Below are positions 1-12,169 of a DNA stretch of 64,000 nucleotides, one piece after another. The stretch lies in contig NC_091137.1 of NCBI RefSeq assembly GCF_041381155.1, positions 11,527,765-11,591,764 on the forward strand. Direction: 5' to 3'. The position numbers and the translations under genes were made by a program. Source of the DNA: Argopecten irradians (taxonomy: Eukaryota > Mollusca > Bivalvia > Pectinida > Pectinidae). Numbering within the stretch: position 1 is the first letter of the stretch; every line of letters begins with the position of its first letter. The notes under the pieces are model-generated. The model was not told the DNA's origin. It saw only the letters and a program-made list of their open reading frames with translations, and searched no databases.

Positions 1-345
1 ATCTATACTGAACTCAACGGGTATTACCGTATTCATAGAACTGCAGGGTGTACTACCTGTAGTTATTACACCAGACGTTTCTTCAAAGAAGTGCAATTGT
101 TGTGGAATGAAGTTCATACGTCTGTCAATAAATGCGATAACGCGGTTTTCATGAGCTGCTGTCCGTGTTTCAGCCGGGATAAACTGGATAACTTTTCGCA
201 TCATCGCTAGCATAATTGACGGTAGGGAATGCACGTCACAAATGTTACTTAGAGAACAATGTAATGGCTGCCGTGAGGCCCGCCTTACGGTAAGTTTACC
301 TCTGTTTGTATCTTTATCAATCAACTTCTTAATTATCGATGCCAT
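1..345 (-). CDS. 5' part of an unrecognised protein gene, open through the left edge
   Basis: One reading frame on the minus strand has no stop from the ATG at 345-343 down to base 1, 115 codons. A stop codon (TAG) lies directly before the ATG, so this ATG is the natural start of the frame. The protein begins MASIIKKLIDKDTNRG and has a mixed composition with basic (TVRRASRQ) and hydrophobic stretches (MLAMMRKVIQFIPAE), without low complexity. I see no signal peptide, membrane span or motif I can name. The same stretch also has a 69-codon plus-strand frame, but the minus frame is longer and has a start. It could be a gene's first coding exon or a single-exon gene. The pearl-like element beginning at 688 lies upstream of it. 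Confidence 0.45.
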   Translation of the reverse strand, partial: MASIIKKLIDKDTNRGKLTVRRASRQPLHCSLSNICDVHSLPSIMLAMMRKVIQFIPAETRTAAHENRVIAFIDRRMNFIPQQLHFFEETSGVITTGSTPCSSMNTVIPVEFSID

Positions 346-687
346 CTAAAGTACTTTTAATTCTTAACAGATTTATTGGCTGTTAATGGATTTCTTACAG
401 AATGTGCCGATTTTTTCCAAACATTTAAGGACAAACATCGTACGCTCATAGATCTAACGTTTTTATCGTTATGAATTCTAGTAGTTTTGCTTGGGTTCCG
501 ATGAACAGGTGACGGGGTCAAATGTCCCCTGTGCAGTCACATTCTTTATAATCCTGTGACAACCTGCTCTCTTAACATCAGATTTTCTTTTACTATTCTC
601 ATGGAAAGATAATCCTTTACAATGAAAATCAAGTATTTCACGACAAAGTTTACCGTCCGTCGCATAAGATCTTCCACACACATTTTT
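346..687. other. short non-coding stretch
   Basis: This lies between the minus-strand start at 345 and the pearl-like element. Frames of about 60 codons occur but show no family resemblance. It may hold the promoter or 5' UTR of the left-edge gene. No motif was identified. Confidence 0.3.
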
Positions 688-2149
688 AGCTCACCTGGCC
701 CGAAGGGCCGGTGAGCTTATGTCATGGCGCGGCGTCCGTCGTCCGTCGTCCGTCGGCGTCCGTCGGCGTCCGTCTGTCCGTCAACATTTCCTTTAAATCG
801 CTACTTGTCATAGAGTTCTGCATGGATTGTAACCAAATTTGGCCACAAACATCCTTGGGGGAAGGGGAACAGAACTTGTATAAATTTTGGCTCTGACCCC
901 CCGGGGGCAGGAGGGGCGGGGCCCAATAGGGAAAATAGAGGTAAATCCTATAAATCGCTACTTGTCCTAGAGTTCTGCATGGCTTGTAACCAAATTTGGC
1001 CACAAACATCCATAGGGGAAGGGGAACAGAACTTGTATAAATTTTGGCTCTGACCCCTCGGGGGCAGGAGGGGCAGGGCCCAATAGGGGAAATGGAGGTA
1101 AATCCTATAAATCGCTACTTGTCCTAGAGTTCTGCATGGATTGTAACCAAATTTGGCCACAAACATCCTTGGGGGAAGGGGCACAGAACTTGTATAAATT
1201 TTGGCTCTGACCCCCCGGGGGCAGGAGGGGCGGGGCCAAATAGGGAAATAGAGGTAAATCCTATAAATCGCTACTTGTCCTAGAGTTTCTGCATGGATTG
1301 TAACCAAATTTGGCCAGAAACATCCTTGGGGGAAGGGGAACAGAACTTGTATAAATTTTGGCTCTGACCCCTCGGGGGCAGGAGGGGCGGGGCCCAATAG
1401 GGGAAATGGAGGTAAATCCTATAAATCGCTACTTGTCCTAGAGTTCTGCATGGATTGTAACCAAATTTGGCCAGAAACATCCTTGGGGGAAGGGGACCAG
1501 ACTTGTATAAATTTTGGCTCTGACCCTCGGGGGCAGGAGGGGCGGGGCCCAATAGGGGAAATAGAGGTAAATTCTATAAATCGCTACTTGTCCTAGAGTT
1601 CTGCATGGATTGTAACCAAATTTGGCCAGAAACATCCTTGGGGGAAGGGGAACAGAACTTGTATAGGGGAACAATTTTGGCTCTGACCCCCCCCGGGGGC
1701 AGGAGGGGCGGGGTCCAATAGGGGAAATAGAGGTAAATCCTATAAATCGCTACTTGTCCTAGAGTTCTACATGGATTGTAACCAAATTTGGCCTCAACCA
1801 TCCTTTGGTGAAGGGGAACAGAACTTGTATAAATTTCGGCTCTGACCCCCCCGGGGCAGGAGGGCCGGGGCCCAATAGGGGAAATGGAGGTAAATCCTAT
1901 AAATCGCTACTTGTCCTAGAGTTCTGCATGGATTGTAACCAAATTTGGCCAGGCACATCCTTGGGGGAAGGGGAACAGAACTTGTATAAATTTTGGCTTT
2001 GACCCCCTAGGGGCAGGAGGGGTGGGGCCCAATAGGGAATTTAGAGGTAAATATTCAAATTCCTTCAGAAAAGAAACAATGAATCTGTATTCAGAACATT
2101 ACTTGGCATTACAAACCAGGTGAGCGATACAGGCCCTCTGGGCCTCTTG
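688..2149 (-). mobile_element. pearl-like non-autonomous element (helentron-associated type) with 157-bp tandem core
   Basis: The ends are AGCTCACCTGGCCCGAAGGGCC on one side and the GGCCCTCTGGGCC hairpin followed by TCTTGT on the other; both carry a GGCCC-n3-GGGCC stem-loop beside a TCACCTGG / CCAGGTGAGC motif. Inside the first end is a GTCCG/GTCGG microsatellite (the ACGG type). Then come about eight tandem units of roughly 157 bp (the marker AAATCGCTACTTGTC recurs at 795, 952, 1109, 1265, 1423, 1578, 1744, 1901). Terminal hairpins, an ACGG microsatellite and a ~160 bp tandem core are the published architecture of bivalve pearl elements, later linked to Helentrons. No transposase is present. 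A second copy in the opposite orientation lies at 17155-18913. Naming the family is inference from this layout. Confidence 0.75.
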
Positions 2150-2834
2150 TTCTTATCAGGCGCAGCCATTTACCTATCTAACTCTAGAACATTGTCACAT
2201 AATTTCCGCCACTCATTCTATCGCCTCTCCAGACGATTGACAGAACCACTCAACCAATTGATCTATCTGTCGCTCAACATACCGAGGTATTACATCATTT
2301 ATTTTGTCAATGGTTAGGGAAATGACAGTAAAAAGTACATGTATGTATTCAATATCTGTTAGCTCATATTGCTTGAATTTCGTTTGTTTGATTAATTAAT
2401 GTCCTAACGGCCTCCCATGTATGCCATGTGTTGTGTGTATCTTTGTGTGCGGTACGTGTTTGGGAGACTGCGGAATATTGCTTGAAATATTGAGTAATAT
2501 TGAGTTGGCACTTAATGGTACCAAAAAAAGTAAACACCACAAATTAATTAATTGAAAGAAAGAAATAATGAATCCAGATTGTCAGACATAGTAGATCAAT
2601 CTTTAGTTGGCACCAAGATACGTCTGCGATTTATAGTTGGAGTTGTGTTCAGTGTGGTGTAATTTGTATTGTTTGGTATAACCTTAAAAAATATTCTCTG
2701 GTTTTACACTTTACATAAAGATTTAAGAAAAATTCTTGTAACTTTAACAAGGATGCCTGATCTATAATGTGTAGTATTTAATGGTTTCAGTGTATATCAT
2801 TATTACCTGTACATGCGATACATTTTTCCCTCAG
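2150..2834. other. non-coding stretch, no feature recognised
   Basis: AT-rich sequence between the pearl-like element and the first recognisable exon of the plus-strand gene. It may be intron of that gene. The segment around 2580-2640 resembles part of the repeat relic at 9022-9830 (a GATCAATCTTTRGT..GGCRCCAAGAT match). Confidence 0.35.
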
Positions 2835-5204
2835 GGCTAATGCTGCACCGATGGATTTCAATAACCCACAGACTCCACAGAGTTCACACATAGGCCCAGA
2901 CTCTCCCACCTACGACTCAAACAAGTAAGATTTGAGTAATACGCCGCAGATTAAGAACAGAAATGAATCAACGTAATGAGAATATTTGTTCATAAAAAGT
3001 AATTTGCCTGAAAAGGCAGATTCAGTCTGAGCTAATGCTACTTCTGAAGTTTTAGGTGTCAAATCTCTTCATCCATTCTGTCAATTGCAGATACTGTACC
3101 GAGAGAGTATGGTTCATCTATTCAGTGTTGCTCGATCTGTCCAATCACAGATACTGTACCAAGGGAGAATAGTTCGTCCATTCAGTTTTACTCTACCTGT
3201 TCTATCACTATGGCAGATACTGTACCAAGAGAGAATGGTTCATTCATTCAGTCTTACTCAACCTGTTCTATCACTATCGCAGATACTGTACCAAGAGAGA
3301 ATGGTTCACCATTCAGTCTTACTCGAACTGTTCTATCACTATCACAGATACTGTGCTAAGAGAGAATGGTTTGTCCATTTGGTCTCAATCTGTCCAATCA
3401 CAGATACTGTACCAAGAGAGAATAGTTCGTCCATTCAGTTTGGCAGATACTGTACCAAGAGAGAATGGTTCATTCATTCAGTCTTACTCAACCTGTTCTA
3501 TCACTATCGCAGATACTGTACCAAGAGAGAATGGTTCACCATTCAGTCTTACTTGAACTGTTCTATCACTATCACAGATACTGTGCCAAGAGAGAATAGT
3601 TCATCCATTCAGTTTTACTCGACCTGTTCTATCACTATCACAGATACTGTGCTATGAGAGAATGGTTTGTCCATTTGGTCTCAATCTGTCCAATCACAGA
3701 TACTGTAACAAGAGAGAATGGTTTGTCCATTTGGTCTCAATCTGTCCAATCACAAATACTGTAACAAGAGAGAATGGTTTCTCCATTCGGTCTCAATCTG
3801 TCCAATCACAGATACTGTAACAGGAGAGAATGGTTTGTCCATTTGGTCTCAATCTGTCCAATCACAGATACTGTAACAAGAGAGAATGGTTTGTCCATTC
3901 GGTCTCAATCTGTCCAATCACAGATACTGTAACAAGAGAGAATGGTTTGTCCATTTGGTCTCAATCTGTCCAATCACAGATACTGTAACAGGAGAGAATG
4001 GTTTGTCCATTCGGTCTCAATCTGTCCAATCACAGATACTGTAACAAGAGAGAATGGTTTGTCCATTCGGTCTCAATCTGTCCAATCACAGATACTGTAA
4101 CAAGAGAGAATGGTTTGTCCATTTGGTCTCAATCTGTCCAATCACAGATACTGTAACAAAAGAGAATGGTTTGTCCATTCGGTCTCAATCTTTCCAATCA
4201 CAGATATTGTAACAAAAGAGAATGGTTTGTCCATTCGATCTAAATCTGTCCAATCACAGATACTGTAACAAGAGAGAATGGTTTGTCCATTCGGTCTAAA
4301 TCTGTCCAATCACAGATACTGTAACAAGAGAGAATGGTTTGTCCATTCGGTCTCAATCTGTCCAATCACAGATATTGTAACAAAAGAGAATGGTTTGTCC
4401 ATTCGGTCTCAATCTGTCCAATCACAGATACTGTAAAAAGAGAGAATGGTTTGTCCATTCGGTCTAAATCTGTCCAATCACAGGACTCAGAGGCCTCATA
4501 TTCCAACAGAGAATGGTTCAATGAAATAATTTGCCCTCAGGTTATATCACTTTGTGTTGATGAATCACCATATCCACCCGAAAACAGGTTGGTATTTGTG
4601 TTTTAAATTTGTACATTGATCAGCATTTTCTCAGTAAATGTATCAACACCTACAAGAAATTAGTTATTTTATTTTGACACATACACAAACAATTCTTCTT
4701 TCAGTATATATGGAAGCAGAGTACAAAGGATGTCAACACAATCAATTACTTGTATAAATATCTAATTGTAAAGATAATCTGGAAAATCCTGTTGATATTA
4801 CTTCTTTGACCATAACTGTAAAGATAAAAATCCTAAACTTTCCATGGATTAATGTTAAAAAAGTTTTTTTTTAAGAAAACCACTGTTTGTCAGTGATATT
4901 AAAAGCACATTTAATTATTTCCTTTTGTATGGTCAGAACATTTCAAGACCATGTGGTAAATTCCCAAGAATAAGTGATGTATTTAGTGTTGAGTTGCAGG
5001 TTTTAAATCTTTTATTTCATTGAAATATGTTAATTTGTTTATTTTATTTACAGTGTTGCCATGAACCAGAATCATTTACAGCCAATTGATGAAGAAATGG
5101 ATCTTTTGTTGTCAACAGTAACAGACTATAATCCTGATGACATTACTGATATCAATGATATTAACATAACAGAGTTCATGAAGTCAATTTCACAGAAAAA
5201 GTGA
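2835..5204 (+). CDS. 3' exons of an unidentified gene with an acidic C-terminus
   Basis: Three exons can be placed. Exon 2835-2923 follows an acceptor (..CCCTCAG) and ends at GTAAGA; its only open frame gives ANAAPMDFNNPQTPQSSHIG and then PDSPTYDSN. Exon 4484-4587 (after ..CAATCACAG, before GTTGGT) encodes DSEASYSNREWFNEIICPQV and on to ..SPYPPEN. The last exon, 5054-5204, joins in frame (AG|T) and ends ..DDITDINDINITEFMKSISQ, KK, TGA. The first exon ends in phase 2 while 4484 needs phase 0, so at least one exon between them is missing from my model; it may lie in the minisatellite at 3088-4483. The short acidic-hydrophobic tail looks like an acidic transactivation tail, but that is only a guess and I do not recognise the family. 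AATAAA near 6868 could be a poly(A) signal. Confidence 0.55.
3088..4483 (+). repeat. 56-66 bp minisatellite abutting an exon; units resemble the exon start
   Basis: About 24 units of the type CAGATACTGTAACAAGAGAG..TTGTCCATTCGGTCTC..TCTGTCCAATCA. The period is 56 bp in the right part (about 3660-4480) and 60-66 bp, more varied, in the left part. The last unit runs straight into the splice acceptor CAATCACAG and the exon at 4484. The unit TACTGTAACAAGAGAGAATGG matches exon text TATTCCAACAGAGAATGG; in one frame the units read YCTKREWF where the exon reads SYSNREWF. I infer that the unit arose by duplicating the intron end plus exon start. Confidence 0.85.
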
Positions 5205-8200
5205 CAACTGGCAGTGTAAAATATGTCTGAAGTGACAACTGGCATTGTAAAATATGTCTGAAGTGACAACTGGCATTGTAAAATATGTCTGAAGTGACAA
5301 CATGTTGACTACAAGCGGCAGTGTAAATACTGTGCAGTGCAATGAGCAAACTATTTGATTGAGATTGTCTGCCTGACCTACTTAAACTGGAGCGGACACC
5401 TTCTTCAGTAGAAGCCATTGACAGTTACTGGTGATAGAGATTTTTGTACTGGAGGGTTTGTTTTCTGACAAATCTTTGATCATGTGATACCAAGTTAGCC
5501 TATTTTAAATGTTTTAACAAAATATATAGTGCCATTTTAGTGCTAGATTTGAACAAAAACGACTTATGTAAAGTGGAATGTTCTACTCTATTGCAAACCA
5601 TAGATTCTGTTAAATGGAATGTGTTATCTGCCAAAACTAACAGGTTTATCTGGCATGTCTCATTTGAGGATCAGTATATGTATGCCTAAACTAACAGGAT
5701 TATCTGGCATGTCTCATTTGAGGATCAGTATATGTATGCTTTAAAAAAAAGCACTTTAATTCATTTCCCAAAACGTGATGTATTTATATTGATGTATTAG
5801 AGCCTACTGCAAATTTAAAATGTCAAATATTTTTCTTTATTGTCAAAAACTATGAATCAGTATTGTTTTGTAGGGTTTACAACTGGACTTTTATAATGAT
5901 ATTCAGATATAATAAAATAAGACTGCTGATCCCATCATATGATATCCCGTCTTGGTTGATTTTACATACTTATAATATGAGAGGACAGCAAATTCTTCAG
6001 AACAACCAAAACATTCCACTAATTAGGACACTCTATACATTACTCCCGTTTGTATATTGAAACATTCATTATAACCAAACACACACAGGGGGAGTGGGGG
6101 AGGGTAAGTGTTGTCCACTCTGGTGACTTTCTAGTTAAAAATCTACTGCTGACAAATGTAAATGTTTTGAGTGTGACGGAATAAGTAATAAATGTCAAAA
6201 ACTATGTCAATCAAAATTGGTATGTATGAAGGCTGGCAGGTTCAGTATATTTAGGAAATGTACATAATATATAACACACATGTAACACACATACTGTATT
6301 ACCTATTCTAAAGCTTTTTAATTCTAATATAGCTTTTATTGTCTCCTGTCATTTCTTTGTTACAATTTTTCTTTCATTTCTTTATTATTATAACTTCTAC
6401 ATAAAGAGTTATATACCATTTTCAGTAGATATTGATTGTGTTGTCAACAGATTTGAGTAAACAAATATCTGGTTTTTGTCATTCACAGAACATTGTTCAT
6501 TATTTAATACGTTCAAATTATTAATTGAATGCAAAAAATATGTGAAAATGATAAATTGTTAATAATGTGTTTATGTTCTTTAAATATAAAGAACATGCAT
6601 GCGTACAATGTGTAACTGGAGTTGGATTATTAATATGTTCAAATTATTATTTGAATGCAAAAAATATGTGAAAATAATAAATTGTTTATTAATGTGTTTA
6701 ATGTTCTTTAAATATAGAGAACATGCATGTGTACAATGTGTAACTGGAGTTGGATTATTATTATCTGAGTGATCAGGTGTGTAGCAGCAAGGATGTTTAA
6801 GTGAGAAGGATTCGTCACTGTCTCTTTACACTACTAACCACCAAAGGAGACGCCAATAAACCGGAAATAAAAACCACTCTTCTCAACAAATACTTGTTTT
6901 ATTATTTAAAAAAAAACACAAATTAAAGCTCAATAAATTTCGTGATGTATATTTAGTGTTTTAAGGACAGAAAATTTAGAAGAAATGTCTTAAATTTTCA
7001 TAAAAGAATTACATCTGATGAAATGACGGCCCGCTTCAGAAAGTAAGACGGTAATCCTGGCACCTGCAAGCTACATCAAAGGTTGTGCCGGCAGATCAGT
7101 CAGATCAGGAAAATCAGTCGTTGCACATCACGGTCAGTGCACAAACACAAAAGCTCCTGTGTTGTACTTCCCCCAAGCCCAGTATGACTTATCCTTCTCA
7201 TATACGTCCTTGGTAGCAGTTACTAAGCTTACATTTTACATTGTGTAGCTGGTAATATCATGCATGAATACTTAAAATTATAAGCATAGAAAGATTATCT
7301 TCTTTAGATTGATCAAAATATGTCATAATATGAAAAGGACACTTAAAACCAAAGGCATAATAACTAACCAAGTCAGCATTTTAGATTAGGTCTTGGTGAT
7401 TTTCATTATTACATGTATATATCGTTATATCATCGTATTCTTTTAAAATTTTAAAAAAAGATAGTGTAAACCAACTTTCTTTCATGTGCAATATATTTTC
7501 GTGAAAGTTTATCTCCACAAATAAATAATTACTAAATACATGTATATATCAAACATGAATTCTAAATATATTTTCATTCTGCGAAAACTAATGTTTTGAA
7601 ACTGAAATCCCGAAATTTAGTAGCCACGAAAGAAAGTTGGTATTTTATTGGGTTTTTTTTTTTTTTTTTTTTTTTTGTCTAATATATATGAGGGAAAAAA
7701 AGTCTAACAATATAGGCAGGTTTAGTGGATTACAATGAACCTCGAGTCTCCCGTGCTGATCTATTCTTATCTATCAGACTTCCTTCCCTTTGTTTCACTC
7801 CGCCAGTGCTCGGAGAGATCAGAATGACGATGACCTAACACCTTGCCCATGTACATATATTGTATAGCCTACCAAATTGTTGAATTGTTTTTTTAACATT
7901 TTGTATTTGGTTTTAGATAACCAATATCTTTGTCTGAGTTAGTCAAACACTTTAGCAGATTAAAACTGAGTATTTGTATACAATGTATTTATATTGTGGT
8001 TGATCCATGCTTAAGGGTAAGCAGTTATCTACTACTGGTGACATGATTATATCATTTATATGCAAGTCTTACTCTATAGTTGGTTTTTATCTACCTATGA
8101 TGGCAGTTAAGTTAATTTTCACAAAATATCATAAAAAGTTTTCCCCACAAATAGGTATAAAAGAGACAATTGCGAAATGAAACAACTGCCTAGTTTGCTG

Positions 8201-9021
8201 ATATCAGTTGTACATAATATCAGAGATTTAGTATCTCTGATATTATATACAAGTCACAATTTTCATGTCAGAATCTCACTTGTGATCACTCACGATCCTG
8301 CTCAGGTACATGCTTTCAGAAATCTGGCGAAAACTGAGATGGTAAAGAGGAACTAATAGTTCCTGTACTGGAAATTATGTCTCTATGTATTAAGCTTCTG
8401 GCACATTCTTCATTAACTATGACACCAAAGCTTTCTTTGGTAAGTAAGGACTTTGGCCTATTTTGGTTCCAATTTGACCAGAAAATTGAATAATATTATT
8501 ACTGGTAATTGGAATATTGATTGTCATTTGTTTTTGTAGGTAACACACATTAGCATATAGAAAATATAAAGCATTTATGAGTTTCAAGGTAAACAATGGT
8601 TAAACCATTGGTCTGAGAACAGTAACACAGTGTATATCTAAACTATGTTATCATATTTGATAGGACAGCCTAGCTGAAGTAATTATTTGACGATTTATAT
8701 TATGAAATTATTTTGGGTTGTATTACTTACTTTCTATAAATATCAAACAAGTATATTTATCAAGCTCTAAAGATTGTACAACAATGGTTGCAAATAATAC
8801 AAATAAAGATTTGAAACTGTGAGAAAGATTTTGATTTCATTTGTAATTGTGAAGTCTTTCTTTTTGATAAGACCTAGAGGGCTTGCATCTCATCTGAATA
8901 GTTCAGAAATAATATCCAGATGTCTTCTATTATATCCCTGTAACATCCTATTTTGGACCTGGGAGATCTGTAAGTAATATGTTGCACGACGTTCTACCTG
9001 TAAACTATTTTTTTACTTGAA
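5205..9021. other. 3' flanking and intergenic DNA with local direct repeats
   Basis: No convincing gene. Local repeats: three tandem 33-bp units (GAAGTGACAACTGGCATTG..) at about 5200-5300; a ~55 bp duplication (TTTATCTGGCATGTCTC..) at about 5634-5740; a ~130 bp direct duplication at about 6500-6760 (ATTATTxxTTGAATGCAAAA..). There is a T-run at 7651-7676 and a perfect 12-bp hairpin at 8216-8244. The first part probably holds the 3' UTR of the plus-strand gene. Confidence 0.5.
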
Positions 9022-9830
9022 ACAAGAGCTGTTGGCGGCCCAAGACGAGAGAACAGCAAAGCACACCTCTGGAATTTTGTTGATTTAAATCAGTTTCCTT
9101 GTAATTTACCAGTATTATAAAATATAGCAATGTCTACAGAACATAATTTTTCATCCCATTGGGCCTCTTGAATTTCTCAAAATTAAACAGTTTCTCCCTT
9201 TTAGTGATTGTCAATACCCAATTATAACTCAAAATCATTGTAGAAGTCAACGTCAGTTGTGAAGGATAACTGTATTATAACACTTGCACCGAAACCTTAA
9301 CCTGGCTATTTTGGCCCATTGGGCCTTTTGAAATTCTCAAAAAATTTGTTACTGCTATTTCTCAGAACATTCTCAAATTTTTATGAAGGTTCTTCTAGGG
9401 CTCTAGTTCTGCCCATTACATTTTGGAACCTATCTGTCAACAAAATGGCTGACTACCATCTTGGATTTTGATAGTAAGTTTCAAAAGCAGAAAAAAGTTC
9501 CCTCATCATTTGTCGGACATAGATCAATCTTTGGTGGGCGCCAAGATCCCTTTGTTTAATTTACTTTTTTTTAAAAATAAAAAAAATAATGAAGAATTTG
9601 TATTTTCATTAATGATATTAGCAATGGTTAATTTCCATGGAAGATTTAAAAACTCCTTTCACAGATCTAAATCAATCCTTTTAATTAAAAGGATCTGGAA
9701 CAAGCAAGAACGATACTTGTTACAGATGGGTTCCCACAAACAAGAAATGAAAATCTAACTGATCATGTAATTATAAGTACAAGAGGCCCAGATGGTCACC
9801 CGAGTGCTGATACAGAAAGAGCATTGCAAA
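9022..9830. mobile_element. degenerate helentron/pearl-related or MITE-like repeat
   Basis: Starts ACAAGAGCTGTTGGCGGCCC and ends near ACAAGAGGCCCAGATGGTCACC, resembling the terminal hairpin text of the pearl-like elements. It also holds the repeated phrase CCATTGGGCCTCTTGAAxTTCTC twice (about 9155 and 9316). No protein can be supported; a 96-codon frame inside is not recognisable. The unit B copy is at 28783-29590. Confidence 0.4.
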
Positions 9831-9924
9831 GTTGGTTCAAATCTGTAAAAAGTAATTACGAATTAGAATAACCTTTAAAGTTGAACCTTCGTATTAAAAT
9901 TTTTATTTTGTGTTTTTCATTTTG

Positions 9925-10130
9925 ATAGTGGCCGAGTGGTTAAGATATACAGACATATTACCACATGCCCTTCACCTCTGGGTCGCGAGTTCGAATCCCA
10001 TGTGGGGCAGTTGCCAGGTACTGACCGCTGTTCGGTGGTTTTTCTCCGGGTACTCCAGCTTTCCTTCACCAACAAACCTGGCACGTCCTTAAATGACCCT
10101 GGCTGTTACGTTAAACTAATCAATCAATGA
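9925..10130 (+). mobile_element. tRNA-derived SINE
   Basis: The head has tRNA promoter boxes: A box TGGCCGAGTGGTTAAGA and B box GAGTTCGAATCCC about 45 bp later. A central block follows (GGTTTTTCTCCGGGTACTCC..), shared by several invertebrate SINE superfamilies with conserved central domains, then a short tail of TCAATCAATGA repeats. Short frames across it are not genes. The unit B copy is at 29689-29899. Confidence 0.8.
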
Positions 10131-10942
10131 TAGTTAGTGTATTATGTTACCAAACCTTATGCTTAAAATTCCAATATGCTTTGCCAATGTTAAACAACAA
10201 AACCAAACTAGAAGTCAGTCAGTGTCAGTGATTTTATAAATTTCACTTTTTAATCTGTGAAGATTCCATTTTGACCCATTTCGGCCCCACCCCTCTGGTC
10301 CCTTAATTGACCATATATGGGACAAAACACAAACAAATATTTTTCGTTTTAATTTTTTTTTTTTATAAATCACTCAAATATTATTGCGCTTTCTCACAGA
10401 CACAATACACTTACAAACATTAAATATAAAAGGTAAATAAACAGCGAAGCTTTCTGTTACATCATGAACACAGCACTTTGTATTTAGCTCAGTGTTTATT
10501 GTAACTCCCAGAGGATGCCAAAACTGACAGTAACAATATTTTCATAATTTGTTCATTAGCAATATCATTTATCCTGGTAATTTATCATGGATTTTTTTAG
10601 TTGTAAATGATGATGAACAGGACGACACTTCTATTGCAGTTTTGTGCTGCAACAGCAATCACAGATCCAGGGAGAAAGAAATGGTATCCTTTCATACTCC
10701 ATTTGAGTCAACACATCGGAGACAGCTGCCCACCTTCACACCTCCAAATGTCTTTCATTCCATGAATTTTTTTATAAATATTTATTAATCCTAATTCCAA
10801 AATCCTCACATCTGAAAAATATTATGGCAAAGAATTAAAAACAGATGTACAGGTGATGAAATCAATCAAATCAATAAAAGTATTTATCTTCTCTAATGGT
10901 AACACATTGTATTTTTCTGTTAAAATACAACTTCCAGTTTAA

Positions 10943-11019
10943 TAAGCCTCAGTCCTATCATTAATAATCATTGTAATTCATGATTATGATGTCGACTTGT
11001 GTTTTTCATCATAGGCTTA
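10943..11019 (-). ncRNA. C/D-box snoRNA, copy A5 (farthest downstream of CCT5)
   Basis: Read on the minus strand: terminal stem TAAGCCT / AGGCTTA, C box ATGATGA just inside the 5' stem, D box CTGA just inside the 3' stem, total 77 nt. The guide directly upstream of D is AATGATAGGA. It has the orientation of CCT5, as expected for a processed intronic snoRNA. Near-identical to copy A4. Confidence 0.85.
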
Positions 11020-11514
11020 TTGATTCAAAAATAATTTTTATCAGCATACGTTCCAAAAAGTCAGCGGAGGAATTTATCTATTTACATATATATACATACA
11101 TTATACTTTTAAACCATCGATTATTCATTAATTTAAAGTTAACCTTTCGAGTGTTTACATTTGGTTTGTTCTGTTATCAGAATATTGGATTCTTCATTTA
11201 GATATCATCAAAGTTTTCATATACTAGAAAGTTTATTATACATGATATAATGCCTATCAGTAAAAGAAACTAGAACACTGACACGTCAGAAAGGGCCCCG
11301 CTATGTGTCTGACGTGCTTAAGTGGAAAAGTAGTATTTTGACAACGAATTCTTCCGTGTTAGCTATATGTTGCTAATAAATAATTAATGTCAACATTAAT
11401 TGGGAAACCGATGATGGTACATTATTATAATTCTTTGGAAAAAGTCTTCCAAGTATTTAACTTGAATCCTGATTCCAAGCTAACATTACATTAAGAGCAT
11501 ACAATTAACTCAAA

Positions 11515-11875
11515 TAAATTTGACCTTGACCTTTGACTTAGTAACCTTGGCCCATGACCTTACCTTTGGATAGTCAACTCCTTGTTTAATTCTGAACAAC
11601 TTTGCATCATAATGTTATAACAAAATGTTTATCAGTTAAGAGCAACAACATTGTGATTTTTTTTAAATGTTAAAATCCAAGATGGCCGATTTTTTAATTT
11701 AATTTCAGCCTGAAAAATTACCAAGCAGATCTAGGATGGATGGGGAATCATCATGTAAAATATGGGGAAAATACTCCACTCCCTTCCATCATTAATGTGC
11801 AAAAGAAAAAAAACGGACAGACGGACGGACGGACAACCTGATTACTATAGGTTGCGGGGCCCTAATTATTGTCTA
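11515..11875. mobile_element. degenerate repeat with (ACGG)n microsatellite
   Basis: Contains TGACCTTGACCTTTGAC-type text, CCAAGATGGCC, and then a GGACAGACGGACGGACGGAC microsatellite followed by TTGCGGGGCCC. The ACGG tract again suggests a relative of pearl-type non-autonomous elements. No ends were resolved. The unit B copy is at about 31278-31640. Confidence 0.35.
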
Positions 11876-12092
11876 TTATCATAACTTTTTTGTAGAATTA
11901 TAAGAGCTACTTTGTGTCTATTTGTGAATAATGAGGACTAAATACTACCTCACTTTGTGTAAACAGAAGTGTCTAGTTTTGAAACATATGGAGAAAGGAA
12001 TAATTAATACATTGTAATGAATGGTATCCAGTTTCATGGAAGACATTTGTTCATATTCTATAGTTAAAATACAGCTTCCAATACCAAATCTA

Positions 12093-12169
12093 TAAGCCTC
12101 AGTCCTATCATTAATAATCATTGTAATTCATGATTATGATGTCGACTTGTGGTTTTCATCATAGGCTTA
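12093..12169 (-). ncRNA. C/D-box snoRNA, copy A4
   Basis: Same structure as A5: stem TAAGCCT/AGGCTTA, C box ATGATGA, guide AATGATAGGA, D box CTGA. It differs from A5 by one base between the C box and the conserved GTCGACAT block. Confidence 0.85.

Noticed and set aside
478-681. 67-codon minus frame upstream of the left-edge ORF
   Set aside because: No family resemblance, no splice link in phase to the frame at 345, and alternative frames are equally plausible.
722-2002. Open frames of 61-149 codons on both strands reading ..FGYNPCRTLGQVAIYRIYL..
   Set aside because: They are the 157-bp core of the pearl-like element read in successive frames; the same peptide recurs with each unit and has no independent support.
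3088-4483. CRISPR-like regular array
   Set aside because: Units are contiguous 56-66 bp tandem copies with no unique spacers, in an animal intron; it is a minisatellite.
9468-9758. 96-codon frame (146 codons in the unit B copy at 29084-29524)
   Set aside because: Lies in a degenerate repeat, and its length changes with a one-base difference between near-identical copies.
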